Source: Pseudomonadota bacterium (lineage in GTDB: Bacteria; Pseudomonadota; Alphaproteobacteria; Acetobacterales; Acetobacteraceae). From it: a stretch of 64,000 nucleotides of DNA. Each line of letters starts with the position of its first letter. The first letter of the stretch is position 1. Below, in pieces: positions 1-8,833 of this stretch. The translations under genes were made by a program, and so were the position numbers. Under the pieces are notes generated by a model. That model was not told where the DNA came from, made no database searches, and saw only the letters and a list, made by a program, of their open reading frames with translations. The DNA lies in the NCBI GenBank assembly GCA_021809435.1, contig JAKBAD010000001.1:496001-560000 (forward strand). Reading direction: 5' to 3'.

Positions 1-699
1 GGCATCGGTGCCTCGCGCCCCGCCAGCCTGCGCGGCTGCGGCTATAAATGGCGTGACTGGGGCATGCTTGATTTCGCAGCAGCGCTCGCCTTCGCCCAAC
101 GGGCGGCACCCAGCACGAAGCTGCTATGCGTCGGTCATTCCATCGGCGGCTATCTCGCCGGCCTCGCCCCCAACGCCGCCAGCCTCGCCCGCCTGCTCAC
201 AGTCGGCGCGCAATATGCCTTCTGGCCCGACTACGCCGCCCATAAGCGCCTGGGTCTGGTGGCCAAATGGCACATCGCCATGCCGGCCCTCACCGCGCTC
301 TGCGGCTATTTTCCCGGTAAAAAACTCGGCTGGCTGGAAGATTTACCCAAAGGCGTGGCCTATGAATGGAGCTTCCGGGGCGCCCTGATGGAACACACCC
401 ACCCGCCCCATGAGCGCCCCGAGATTCTACACCGTTTCAGCGCCGTCACCGCGCCCATCCTGGCGATTACGCTAAGCGACGATGAATTCGCCACCCTCCC
501 CGCCATCAAACGCACGCTCGCCTACTACACCGGCGCCTCCAAATCAGCGGTCATGCTCCACCCCGCCGATTTCGGGCACGAGAAAATCGGCCATTTCGGG
601 CTGTTCCACGCCCGCCATAAAAACGATTTCTGGCCCGCCACGCTGAAATGGCTGCAAGGCGGGGCCAATCCCTGGCCCCACCGCGCCGTGCCGCTATAG
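1..699 (+). CDS. Alpha/beta hydrolase, 5'-truncated by the window edge
   Basis: The frame is open from base 1 to a stop at 697-699, so at least 232 residues are present and the N-terminus lies outside the window. A GHSIGG nucleophile elbow gives the likely catalytic Ser near residue 48 of the visible part. A late His in the context EKIGHFGLFH fits the catalytic His. The DWGMLDF stretch before the elbow recalls the COG4757-type predicted hydrolases. Substrate unknown. It converges on tyrS with a 6-bp gap. Assignment to the fold is firm; any specific activity is not. Confidence 0.8.
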   Translation, partial: GIGASRPASLRGCGYKWRDWGMLDFAAALAFAQRAAPSTKLLCVGHSIGGYLAGLAPNAASLARLLTVGAQYAFWPDYAAHKRLGLVAKWHIAMPALTALCGYFPGKKLGWLEDLPKGVAYEWSFRGALMEHTHPPHERPEILHRFSAVTAPILAITLSDDEFATLPAIKRTLAYYTGASKSAVMLHPADFGHEKIGHFGLFHARHKNDFWPATLKWLQGGANPWPHRAVPL

Positions 700-705
700 G
701 CCGTT

Positions 706-1929
706 TTAGCCCAGCAATACCCGCACATGGTGCTTCTTGCCCGAGGAGAGCTTCTGCTCCGCCTTGGGCGCCACCATCAACGCCTCGTCGGTAATCACCA
801 CGTCATCAAGCCGCGCCCCGCCACCCCTGATCAGCCGCCTGGCCTCGCCATTGCTGGCCGCCAGCCCCGCCTTCACCAACAGCGCGAAAGCGGGCATCCC
901 CTCGCCAAACTCGGCCGCCGGAATGGTAATGCTGGGCAGGCTGCCCGCCGCCACCCCTTCGGTGAACAGCTTGCGCGCGGTCTCGGCGGCCTCCTCGGCG
1001 GCCACGCGGCCATGGCACAGCGCGGTGGCCTCGGTCGCCAGCACAATCTTGGCCTGATTAATCTCGGCGCCGCCCAACTCCTCCAGCCGGGCAATCTCAT
1101 CGAGCGCCAGATCGGTGAACAGACGCAAGAACCGACCGACATCGGCATCTTCCGTGTTCCGCCAGAACTGCCAGTACTGATAAGGGCTCAGCTTCTCCGC
1201 CGAAAGCCACACCGCCCCCGAGGCCGACTTGCCCATCTTCGCGCCCGAGGCGGTGGTGATCAGCGGCGTGGTCAGCCCGAACACGCTCTTCTGCTCGGTG
1301 CGCCGCACCAGCTCAATGCCCGAGACAATATTCCCCCACTGGTCCGACCCGCCCATCTGCAGCACCACATTTTCCCGGCGCAGCAGCTCGCGGAAATCAT
1401 AGGATTGCAGGATGGAATAGTTGAACTCCAAAAAGGTCAGCCCCTGCTCGCGCTCCAGCCGCTGCTTCACAGAGTCGAACGAGAGCATGCGATTGACCGA
1501 GAAATGCACCCCGACATCGCGCAGCAGCGCAATATAAGAGAGCTGGTCCAGCCACTCGGCATTATTGACCAGCACCGCATTGCTCGAAAAATCAATGAAC
1601 GCCTCGAGATTCTTACGAATCCCCACCAGATTCTCGGCGATCTTCTCCTCGGTCAAAAGCTGGCGCGCCTCCTCCCTGAACGAAGGATCACCAATGCGCG
1701 TCGTGCCGCCGCCCAGCAGCGCCACTGGCTTGTGCCCGTGCTTTTGAAACAGCCGGAGCAGCATAATGGGGATCATATGCCCCACATGCAAAGAGTCCGC
1801 TGTCAGATCGAACCCCGCATACCCCGCGATCGAGCCCGTGGCGCAAGCTTCATCCAGCGCCGCCTCGTCGGTGCATTGAAAAATAAAGCCGCGCGCCTTC
1901 GCCTCGGCCAGAAATCCACTCTTTGCCAT
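706..1929 (-). CDS. tyrS: Tyrosyl-tRNA synthetase
   Basis: Class I aminoacyl-tRNA synthetase that charges tRNA-Tyr in the cytosol; 407 residues, normal for the bacterial TyrS family. The HIGH-type motif HVGH is at about residues 48-51, the KMSKS-type motif is KMGKS near 231-235, and a C-terminal S4 RNA-binding segment holds the LIRGGGARL motif. An AGGAG sits 7 nt before the ATG at 1929, so that start is preferred. A second ATG at 1935 overlaps the stop of the preceding gene as ATGA and could also serve, giving two extra residues. It is the last gene of a minus-strand run after two membrane glycosyltransferase genes. Confidence 0.97.
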   Translation of the reverse strand: MAKSGFLAEAKARGFIFQCTDEAALDEACATGSIAGYAGFDLTADSLHVGHMIPIMLLRLFQKHGHKPVALLGGGTTRIGDPSFREEARQLLTEEKIAENLVGIRKNLEAFIDFSSNAVLVNNAEWLDQLSYIALLRDVGVHFSVNRMLSFDSVKQRLEREQGLTFLEFNYSILQSYDFRELLRRENVVLQMGGSDQWGNIVSGIELVRRTEQKSVFGLTTPLITTASGAKMGKSASGAVWLSAEKLSPYQYWQFWRNTEDADVGRFLRLFTDLALDEIARLEELGGAEINQAKIVLATEATALCHGRVAAEEAAETARKLFTEGVAAGSLPSITIPAAEFGEGMPAFALLVKAGLAASNGEARRLIRGGGARLDDVVITDEALMVAPKAEQKLSSGKKHHVRVLLG

Positions 1930-1931
1930 CG

Positions 1932-3180
1932 TCATGCTCCTGTGGCCGTGGCGGGTAGCACAGCCCCCGCTTGGCGCAAAGCCGCTTCCCGCCACACGCG
2001 CCATGCCGCCAACGCCACCACCAGGGGCGTAAACAACACCCCCGTCAACAGCGAGACAGTCGGGCAAAACACCGGCCACAACCAAAACGCGACATCTATC
2101 AACCCAATCCGCCACCCCCGCCGCTCAGCCAGCAGCGCCAGCATGGCCGAACCAGCCACCATGTCATAAGTGTCGCCATAAGGGGTCGCCAACAGCGAAA
2201 GCAGCACTGTCAACGCCACTTTTTCTACCCACCCCACGCGCGCGCGCCCACAGCCACCAAGTCACTGCCATGACCGCCCCCGACACCACCAGTTGCACTA
2301 GCCCCGCCAGATGCGTGCCGCCCCTTAGGCTGCGCACCATCCAGAACACTGAACCCCCCGAAGCCTGTGCCGTTCTGGGCGCGAAGCCCGCATCGAGCAG
2401 AGTAGCCCCGCCGGCTTGTCCATGGTCAAGATAGGCAAGCCAGATCGAGGGCCCAAAAGCCACCACCGTCATCGCCACCAGCAGCCCACAAACCAAAGCA
2501 AACCCACCCACACCCCGCCATGAATGCTGCCCCCCCAAAGCGGCCGGCACCAAAATGCCGGTCTGAGGCTTACAGGCCAACAGCCCAAGCAACGCCCCCG
2601 CCAAGCCGGGCAGCTCATTCCCTCTCATTAACCCGGCCACCAGCAGAGCACCGCCAATCAACCCCAACTGCCCCAGCATCGTGTTCCACAATGCCGCCGG
2701 GCTGAGCAGGCTCGCCCCAATGACCAGCCAAGACAGCCCCGCCCACCGCCAGAGTCCTGCTGCCAGAACGATCCAGGCAATTGTCCAAGCCAAAAAACCC
2801 GCCTCGAAGGGCAAATGCGAGATGATGCTGGCCAGCAGCAATATAGGCGGCGGATAAGGAAAACCCTCGTGATATCCGCCGGGCAAGGCGAAGAGCGCGT
2901 CCGGGCGCAACGGTAGTACCATCGCGTGCAGGGCGTCCGGCGATAGCCGTGCCGTAATACCCGCCCGCCAGAAATCTGAAAAATCACATTCCGGCCGCCC
3001 GCAGGGCAAGTCATTGCCAATCAACGCGCCATGGGCAAAATACCCCAGCCTCGGCGCCATATAATGCACAAATACGCCAACCCATAAGCCCCAGAACACC
3101 ACCAGAGCGCACCAGGCTAGCATTTCGGCAGCCACTCCGCCATAAAAGCCAATCCGGGTCACGCGCTCCGCTCCAGCCAT
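1932..3180 (-). pseudogene. GT87/DUF2029-like membrane glycosyltransferase, frameshifted
   Basis: Paralogue of the intact gene just upstream (3159-4343). It shares the PECDFSDFW segment after the first membrane span, a YPPP motif, a KPQ motif and a hydrophobic multi-span layout. The frame starting with ATG at 3180 runs past the expected join and stops at 2164. The missing C-terminus (ATPYGDTYDMVAG, then GVLFTPLVV, matching the paralogue) continues in another frame to a stop at 1932-1934. The switch falls at a (CG)5 run at 2237-2246; one extra CG unit would restore a protein of normal length. It could be a true pseudogene, a slippage-switched gene or a sequence error. The 5' end overlaps the upstream gene by 22 bp. 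Confidence 0.8.
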
Positions 3181-4343
3181 ATCTCGCGCCCCAGCGCCAA
3201 ACCAACCACCAACGGCGTAAACAACACGCCAGTTATCCCCACAACGGGTTGGCAGAAGGCAGGCCAAAGCCACCCCAATACATCAATCACCCCCAAACCC
3301 CACCCGCGCCGCGCCGCCAGCGCCGCCAAAGCCAACGAGAACGCTACCATATCGTCTGTGTAACCATATGGCATCGCGATCAGAAACAGCATGGTCGTTA
3401 GCGCCATGCGCCTTATCGGGTCCATACCATTCCGCCCCCAAAGCCTAACGCACATGCCAAACGCGGCCAGACTGCAAACAACCTGTATGGCGGCCGCCAG
3501 CCCGGTGCCGATCTTCAAGCTGCGCATCATCCAAAAAACCGTAACCCCCGTGCTTTGCGCCATGCCCGCCGCAATATGCCCGGCCATCAAACTGACTTCG
3601 CCCCGGCTACCCTGAAAAAAAAACGCCCCCCACAGATGCGGCCCAAAAATCACCAAAGTCAGCCCGACAGCCCCCAGAACGACGACAAAAAACCCGAGCG
3701 CCAACCTCGCCCCCCCTCGCCCCAGCCACAAAGCAGGCACGAGCATGCCAATTTGAGGCTTAATCACCAACAAGCCTAGCAGTGCGCCGGCTCGCCCCGG
3801 GGCGGTCTGCGCCAGCAACAACCCGGCCACCAGCAGCGCGCCACCGACAGTGCCAAACTGCCCCAACTGGTCGTTCCACAATGCGGCTGGGCTGAGCAAC
3901 CCGGCCGCGATCACCGGCCAAGGCAACCGTGCCCAGCGAAGCACCAACACAGCCGTCCCCGCCAAAAGAGCCGACCAAACGAAAAACCCCAGCTCAAAAG
4001 GCAGGTGAGCGACGGGAATAATCAGCAAAAATATCGGCGGCGGATACGGAAAACCCACGGCATACCCGGCGGGAAACGGCATTTGCACACCTGGCGCCAG
4101 CATTCCATGTAACGGATCAGCGCCTGGCCGCCACAATGAATAGCCAGACCGCCAGAAATCCGAGAAATCGCATTCAGGCTTCACACAGGGTGGATCATTC
4201 ACAATCAACCCGCCGCGCAAATGGCCCCATCGGTCCATCATCCTGACAGCAAAGATCCACAGCCACACGGCCCAACAATATAAAAGTACCGCAACGTTAA
4301 GCGCGCTCCAGGCCTTACGCAGTAATTCGGCCGCCCTGCTCAT
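3159..4343 (-). CDS. GT87/DUF2029-family polyprenyl-phosphate-dependent glycosyltransferase (predicted)
   Basis: Integral membrane protein of 394 residues with about ten hydrophobic spans. Motifs typical of the DUF2029/GT87 group of GT-C enzymes are visible: an acidic PECDFSDFW loop after span 1, a YPPP motif and a KPQ motif. Known members move a lipid-linked sugar to an acceptor on the outer face of the membrane; the substrate here is unknown. ATG 4343 is preferred because the alternative at 4382 would leave only 8 bp before the divergent anmK start, and an AAGG lies upstream of 4343. Its 3' end overlaps the frameshifted paralogue by 22 bp, so the two look like a tandem duplication. Confidence 0.75.
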   Translation of the reverse strand: MSRAAELLRKAWSALNVAVLLYCWAVWLWIFAVRMMDRWGHLRGGLIVNDPPCVKPECDFSDFWRSGYSLWRPGADPLHGMLAPGVQMPFPAGYAVGFPYPPPIFLLIIPVAHLPFELGFFVWSALLAGTAVLVLRWARLPWPVIAAGLLSPAALWNDQLGQFGTVGGALLVAGLLLAQTAPGRAGALLGLLVIKPQIGMLVPALWLGRGGARLALGFFVVVLGAVGLTLVIFGPHLWGAFFFQGSRGEVSLMAGHIAAGMAQSTGVTVFWMMRSLKIGTGLAAAIQVVCSLAAFGMCVRLWGRNGMDPIRRMALTTMLFLIAMPYGYTDDMVAFSLALAALAARRGWGLGVIDVLGWLWPAFCQPVVGITGVLFTPLVVGLALGREIWLERSA

Positions 4344-4390
4344 CCGGTCTGCCTTAACGTCATGACACACAGAGTGTATCAACTAACTCT

Positions 4391-5482
4391 ATGCCCCACA
4401 AACCACTCCGCGCCATCGGCCTCATGTCCGGCACCTCGCTCGATGGCGTCGATGCCGCCTGGCTCGAAACAGACGGCCTGACCATCACCAGCTTCGGTCC
4501 CACGGCCACCCTGCTCTACCAAGACGATCTCCGCGCCGACCTGCGCCGCCTGCTTGACCTCGCCCCCCGTCTGGCACCCGACGATCCGTTCCTGCACACG
4601 GTCGAAGACCGCCTGACCCGCGATCATGCGGTGGCGGTCAGCATGACCGGCCGCGCCGCCGACCTCATCGGCTTTCACGGCCAAACCATCCTCCATGCCC
4701 CCGAGCACCACCTTACCTGGCAAATCGGCAACGCGCCCCTGCTGGCCCGCATCACGCGCATCCCCGTCGTGCATGATTTCCGCTCAAACGACATCGCCCA
4801 TGGTGGCGAAGGCGCACCGCTGGTGCCGCTCTTCCATGCCGCCCTGGCGGCCGCCCTGCCCAAGCCCCTGTTAATCGCCAATATCGGCGGCGTCGCCAAC
4901 ATCACCTGGCTGGGCGCGGCGGGTGAAATCATCGCCCTCGACACCGGCCCCGGCAACGGCCCGCTCGATGACCTGGCCCGCGCCCATCTAGGCACCGCCT
5001 TCGATGAAAACGGCGCCTTCGCGGCCTCAGGCCAAGTCGATGAAGCCCGTCTTCGCCTCCTCCTCACCGACCCGTTCTTCGCCCGCCAGGCGCCCAAATC
5101 GCTCGACCGGCTGAGCTTCTCCGCCCTCATCGCCCGCGCAACCAGCGGCCTCGCCCCAGCAAACGCCGCCGCCACCCTGGCCGCCTTCACCGCCGCCGCC
5201 ATCAAGGCCGCCCCCGTCCCCGCATCCCCCACGCGCGTGCTGGTCACCGGCGGCGGGCGCCACAACCGCACCATCATGGCCGAACTCGCCCAGCGCTTCA
5301 CGGTGCCGGTTGAGCCTGTCGAGGCCGTGGGCTGGAACGGCGATGCGCTGGAAGCCCAATGCTTCGCCTATCTGGCGGTGCGCTCACTGCGCGGCTTGCC
5401 GCTCTCGCTGCCCACCACCACCGGCGTGCCCACGCCGCTCACCGGCGGGCGCCTCGCCAAACCGGCGCCGTTCACTTCGTAA
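4391..5482 (+). CDS. anmK: Anhydro-N-acetylmuramic acid kinase
   Basis: Phosphorylates and opens 1,6-anhydro-MurNAc released by lytic transglycosylases, feeding peptidoglycan recycling in the cytosol. 363 residues, the usual family length. The N-terminal GLMSGTSLDG signature (residues 10-19), a GFHGQT motif, DTGPGNG near residue 184 and a late VTGGGRHN segment are all diagnostic. The gene diverges from the GT87 pair and converges on the following GT-C gene, overlapping its 3' end by 11 bp. From general knowledge, anmK is often next to tyrS in alphaproteobacteria; here the GT87 pair lies between them. Confidence 0.96.
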   Translation: MPHKPLRAIGLMSGTSLDGVDAAWLETDGLTITSFGPTATLLYQDDLRADLRRLLDLAPRLAPDDPFLHTVEDRLTRDHAVAVSMTGRAADLIGFHGQTILHAPEHHLTWQIGNAPLLARITRIPVVHDFRSNDIAHGGEGAPLVPLFHAALAAALPKPLLIANIGGVANITWLGAAGEIIALDTGPGNGPLDDLARAHLGTAFDENGAFAASGQVDEARLRLLLTDPFFARQAPKSLDRLSFSALIARATSGLAPANAAATLAAFTAAAIKAAPVPASPTRVLVTGGGRHNRTIMAELAQRFTVPVEPVEAVGWNGDALEAQCFAYLAVRSLRGLPLSLPTTTGVPTPLTGGRLAKPAPFTS

Positions 5483-7250
5483 CGCGGTATAGCCGCCATC
5501 CCGCGCTGTCCTGGCCCACAGGCGCCAGCCAGGGCGGCACATTACCAGCCTCCAGCGTGTCCCAGATCGTCGATCCCACCGGTAAATCCGCCACCAGCTC
5601 ATAGCGCGCGGCACGCGGGCAAAACAGCACATAAGCCACTTTGGCGGCCTTCAGCTCGGGCGGCTCCATTGGCCCCGGCGCCGCCCGCCAGGCCGCACGG
5701 TCGCGCAAATAACCGGGCACGCCATGATGAAACAGCGAGCCCACGGTCAGCACCGGCGCGCGGTAGAGCAGCTCGGGCGTATCTTCTGGCCCAGCCAGTA
5801 CCACCTGCCCGGCCGCCCCCTGCAACAGCGGCGCCACATCGCGCAGCGTACAACTCGGAAACGCCCGTCCCGCCGCCTCGGCCCGCGCGCCCGAATCAGC
5901 CATTGGCGGCCCAAAAGCCAGCGCCAACTCAGGTACCCCGAGCACCAGAAACATCATCCCCCATCGTACCCGGCGCGCCAGATCAGGGCTCGCCTCGCCC
6001 CAGCGGCGCACAACATCGCCCAACGCCACCGGCAACAGGGCAGCAGCCAAAACCGCCGAGAACCCGACAAAGAGCAAAAATTTCGCCCCCAGCACGAGCG
6101 CCACGCCCCCGCACAGCGCCACATAAAGCCACAAGCCAGGCAGTGGCGCCGGTCCTTTCAGCAGCGCCGAGAGTTCCGCCTCATTCTGCCGCCAGCGCCA
6201 CCCGCCCCACGCCCTGGCTAGCGCATAAAGCACCACGCACAGGCCCGGAAACAAAAACACCACCAGCCCTTCCCCGGTCACTGGCCGCTGCTCGGCAATG
6301 GCGCCAAAAAACAATCTCGCCTCCGCGGGCGGCAAAATACCATAAGGCCCCTCCACCACGCCCGGAAACGCCCATCCCCAGCCCCCCAGCAGCAGCGCGA
6401 CAATCGCCACCGCCGCCAGTGTCCGCCATCGTGGTGCCCAGTGCTCAACCCGCAGCAGCAGCACACCGGCCACCAGCAAGGCTCCCCCCAGCACCACATA
6501 CACAAACGAGAGCCGGTCCACCTCGACACTGCCATACCCCCCCGCCGGCGGATCGATGAGCACCCCCACCACCGTCAGGTCAAAAAATCCGGCCGCGCAA
6601 TACACCAGCACCATCGTCCGCCCGGTCTGCATCCAGCGCAACAGCAGCGCGCCAAAAGCCATCAGCACGAACGGATAAGTCTCAGGCGTCACCCACACGG
6701 CCAGCCCACCGGCCAGCCCGGCCATAAATCCGTGCCAGCGCTCCCCCCTCCAGGCCCGCACCACCAGCCCGCTGGTTAGCGCCAGCATTGCCAGCAGCGT
6801 GACATGATAATGCACCACCCCTGGCAGCGCGATGGTCACCAGCCCCGGCAAAAAGGCCGCGGCAAAGGCGGCGATCCATAAATCGCGCCGGCGCGCCAGT
6901 GGCTCCACCGCCCAGCCCAGCAGCGCGCCCAGCGCCCCTACCGCCAGCGGCCCCGAGGCCACGCCCGCCCAAAACAGCGCCTTATGCCAGCCCATCCAGG
7001 GCGCCAGCGGCGCCGCCAGCAGCCACAACATGGCGTCGAACAAGCGCGACCATTCAATCATCACCCCCTGCCCGGACTGATCGCGCGCAACATCCAAAAT
7101 CAACCGCCCCGCCCGCACGCCATCCTCAATGCGCAGCAGCCGCATGTAGGAATCAGGATCATTCAGGCTGCCAGCCAGCACCTGGGGCCAAAACCGCGCG
7201 CCCAGCACAATATTGAGCCCGGCCGCGAGCCCAAACAGCAACAGATACAT
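5472..7250 (-). CDS. Large multi-pass membrane protein, GT-C glycosyltransferase-like
   Basis: 592 residues with roughly 11-13 hydrophobic spans and a soluble C-terminal segment of about 120 residues. After the first span comes DPDSYMRL (residues 31-38), an acidic motif placed like the catalytic loop of GT-C enzymes such as STT3/PglB or PMT-type transferases. I do not recognise a named family. Its ATG at 7250 shares one base with the stop of the upstream oxidoreductase (TGATG), so translation is probably coupled. The 3' end overlaps anmK by 11 bp on the opposite strand. A lipid-linked sugar transferase is inferred, not shown. Confidence 0.6.
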   Translation of the reverse strand: MYLLLFGLAAGLNIVLGARFWPQVLAGSLNDPDSYMRLLRIEDGVRAGRLILDVARDQSGQGVMIEWSRLFDAMLWLLAAPLAPWMGWHKALFWAGVASGPLAVGALGALLGWAVEPLARRRDLWIAAFAAAFLPGLVTIALPGVVHYHVTLLAMLALTSGLVVRAWRGERWHGFMAGLAGGLAVWVTPETYPFVLMAFGALLLRWMQTGRTMVLVYCAAGFFDLTVVGVLIDPPAGGYGSVEVDRLSFVYVVLGGALLVAGVLLLRVEHWAPRWRTLAAVAIVALLLGGWGWAFPGVVEGPYGILPPAEARLFFGAIAEQRPVTGEGLVVFLFPGLCVVLYALARAWGGWRWRQNEAELSALLKGPAPLPGLWLYVALCGGVALVLGAKFLLFVGFSAVLAAALLPVALGDVVRRWGEASPDLARRVRWGMMFLVLGVPELALAFGPPMADSGARAEAAGRAFPSCTLRDVAPLLQGAAGQVVLAGPEDTPELLYRAPVLTVGSLFHHGVPGYLRDRAAWRAAPGPMEPPELKAAKVAYVLFCPRAARYELVADLPVGSTIWDTLEAGNVPPWLAPVGQDSAGWRLYRVTK

Positions 7251-8680
7251 CAGCGGGCCAGAGCTCTAAACCCGGCCACCCCGCTCTCGGTTTCGGTCAC
7301 GTGGCGCGGCGAGAAATAGGCGGGGTCCGTGAGCCCACAGCTATGGGCAATAATCTCCACCTCCTCGCGCAGCCGCCGCGCATAGCGTGCCACACGCACG
7401 GCCTTATCGGCGGGGTCCAGCCCACTGATCAGCCGTTCATCGGTGGCGGTCACGCCTGTGGGGCAATAGCCCGTGCCGCATTTCATGGCCTGAATGCAGC
7501 CGAGCGAAAACATAAACCCGCGTGCCGAAGAGACAAAATCCGCCCCCATGCACAGCGCCCAGGCAACCTTGTCAGGCGTCACCAGCTTGCCCGAGGCAAC
7601 AATGCGTATGCGGTTATGCAGCCCATGCTCATCGCGCAGCCCGGCCACATAGGGCAGTGCCTGGGTAATTGGCAGCCCCACATAATCGGCCAGCGGCGCG
7701 GGCGCGGCGCCGGTGCCGCCCTCGCCACCATCTACCTGCACATAATCGGGACAATGCGCGGGGTTATCCACGCAATCGCCAAACCACTCATCCACAAAGC
7801 GCGGATCACCCAGCACGAATTTCACCCCCACCGGCTTGCCGGTCACCCGCCGCACGCGCTCAACCATCGCGCCAAGCTCCGCCACCGAGCCCACATCCCT
7901 GTGCCGATTGGGCGATATGCTGTCGCGCCCAACCGCAATACCGCGAATGGCCGCGATCTCGGCGGTCACCTTATGGCCGGGCAAAATCCCGCCCTTGCCG
8001 GGCTTCGCCCCCTGCGCGAGCTTGATCTCAAACATCCGCACCGTCTCATGTGCCGCGATCTCGCGCAGCTTCTCGTCCGACAAATTCCCCTGCTCATCGC
8101 GCACACCATATTTCGCCGTGCCGATCTGCATGACGATATCCGCGCCCCCCTCGAGGTGATAGCGCGACAAACCGCCCTCACCCGTGCTCATCCACACCCC
8201 ACCCAGCTTCGCCCCGCGCGAGAGCGCGGTAACAGCGGCATGCGAAAGCGCACCGAAAGACATGCCCGAGATATTAAAAAAACTGGTCGCGAGATAAGGC
8301 CTCTGGCACGCGCCCGGCCCATCGGTAATCCCGATCATCTTACCCGCATAAGGCTTCTTGTCATCATCGAGCGTGGGAAAAGCGGCATTCCTGAAAATAA
8401 AGCTCGGTACATTCTCCGACCCGAAGCTGACGAGGTTGGAAACCCCCTTGGCCGAGCGATAAACCCACGAGCGCTCCAGCCGGTTAAACGGCCGCTCCGC
8501 CCAGTCGGGCAGATATTGGTACTGGCGCATATATTCGCCCCAGGTCTCGGCAAAATAACGTATATGCCCGATGACCGGAAAATTGCGCAAAATCGTGTGC
8601 TGCGTCTGCTTCACGTCGTGGAGATAAACGGCCAGCACCGCCACCCCCACCACCAGCGCCAAAACGACCAAACCTTCCAT
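7250..8680 (-). CDS. FMN-binding glutamate synthase-family protein (GltB domain 2-like)
   Basis: 476 residues matching the stand-alone FMN/Fe-S oxidoreductase related to the central domain of glutamate synthase (COG0069). An N-terminal hydrophobic segment (about residues 3-20) suggests membrane anchoring. The barrel carries the GEGGLSRYH and VDGGEGGTGAAP flavin-binding segments. A Cys cluster reading GCIQAMKCGTGYCPTG near residue 400 should bind a 3Fe-4S cluster. No glutaminase domain is present, so it is not a complete glutamate synthase; the true substrate of these stand-alone forms is uncertain. ATG 8680 has GGGAGG 8 nt upstream; an adjacent GTG at 8683 is the alternative. It is coupled to the GT-C gene through TGATG. 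Confidence 0.85.
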   Translation of the reverse strand: MEGLVVLALVVGVAVLAVYLHDVKQTQHTILRNFPVIGHIRYFAETWGEYMRQYQYLPDWAERPFNRLERSWVYRSAKGVSNLVSFGSENVPSFIFRNAAFPTLDDDKKPYAGKMIGITDGPGACQRPYLATSFFNISGMSFGALSHAAVTALSRGAKLGGVWMSTGEGGLSRYHLEGGADIVMQIGTAKYGVRDEQGNLSDEKLREIAAHETVRMFEIKLAQGAKPGKGGILPGHKVTAEIAAIRGIAVGRDSISPNRHRDVGSVAELGAMVERVRRVTGKPVGVKFVLGDPRFVDEWFGDCVDNPAHCPDYVQVDGGEGGTGAAPAPLADYVGLPITQALPYVAGLRDEHGLHNRIRIVASGKLVTPDKVAWALCMGADFVSSARGFMFSLGCIQAMKCGTGYCPTGVTATDERLISGLDPADKAVRVARYARRLREEVEIIAHSCGLTDPAYFSPRHVTETESGVAGFRALAR

Positions 8681-8719
8681 CACGGCAGCCTCCCTCAGCT
8701 CCGCCGCCCTTCTAAAGCA

Positions 8720-8800
8720 ATAACCGCCTGATCGGAACCAGAAGGTTCAGATCAGGCGGTTGACATTGCTCACCAAAATAATATCAGGCGGTTTTTGTCA
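8720..8800. repeat. Dispersed palindromic repeat, family A copy 1 (terminator-like)
   Basis: A near-perfect hairpin has arms AACCGCCTGATC (8722-8733) and GATCAGGCGGTT (8750-8761) with an inner GAACC/GGTTC extension. A third arm, TCAGGCGGTT followed by Ts, is at 8784-8796. The whole stretch aligns without gaps to 24122-24202 (about 61 of the first 77 bases identical by hand). It lies between two minus-strand genes, just after the roadblock protein stop, where it could end that transcript. The third arm can compete with the second for pairing to the first. Confidence 0.75.
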
Positions 8801-8833
8801 GCCGCGCGGCCACTAAACCCTGCCGGGCCAGCG

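Noticed and set aside
727-2169. Very long open frames antisense to tyrS (and similar ones opposite dapE, the RND genes and serS)
   Set aside because: Typical of high-GC DNA; His/Arg/Pro-rich translations with no domain, and the opposite strand carries the recognised gene.
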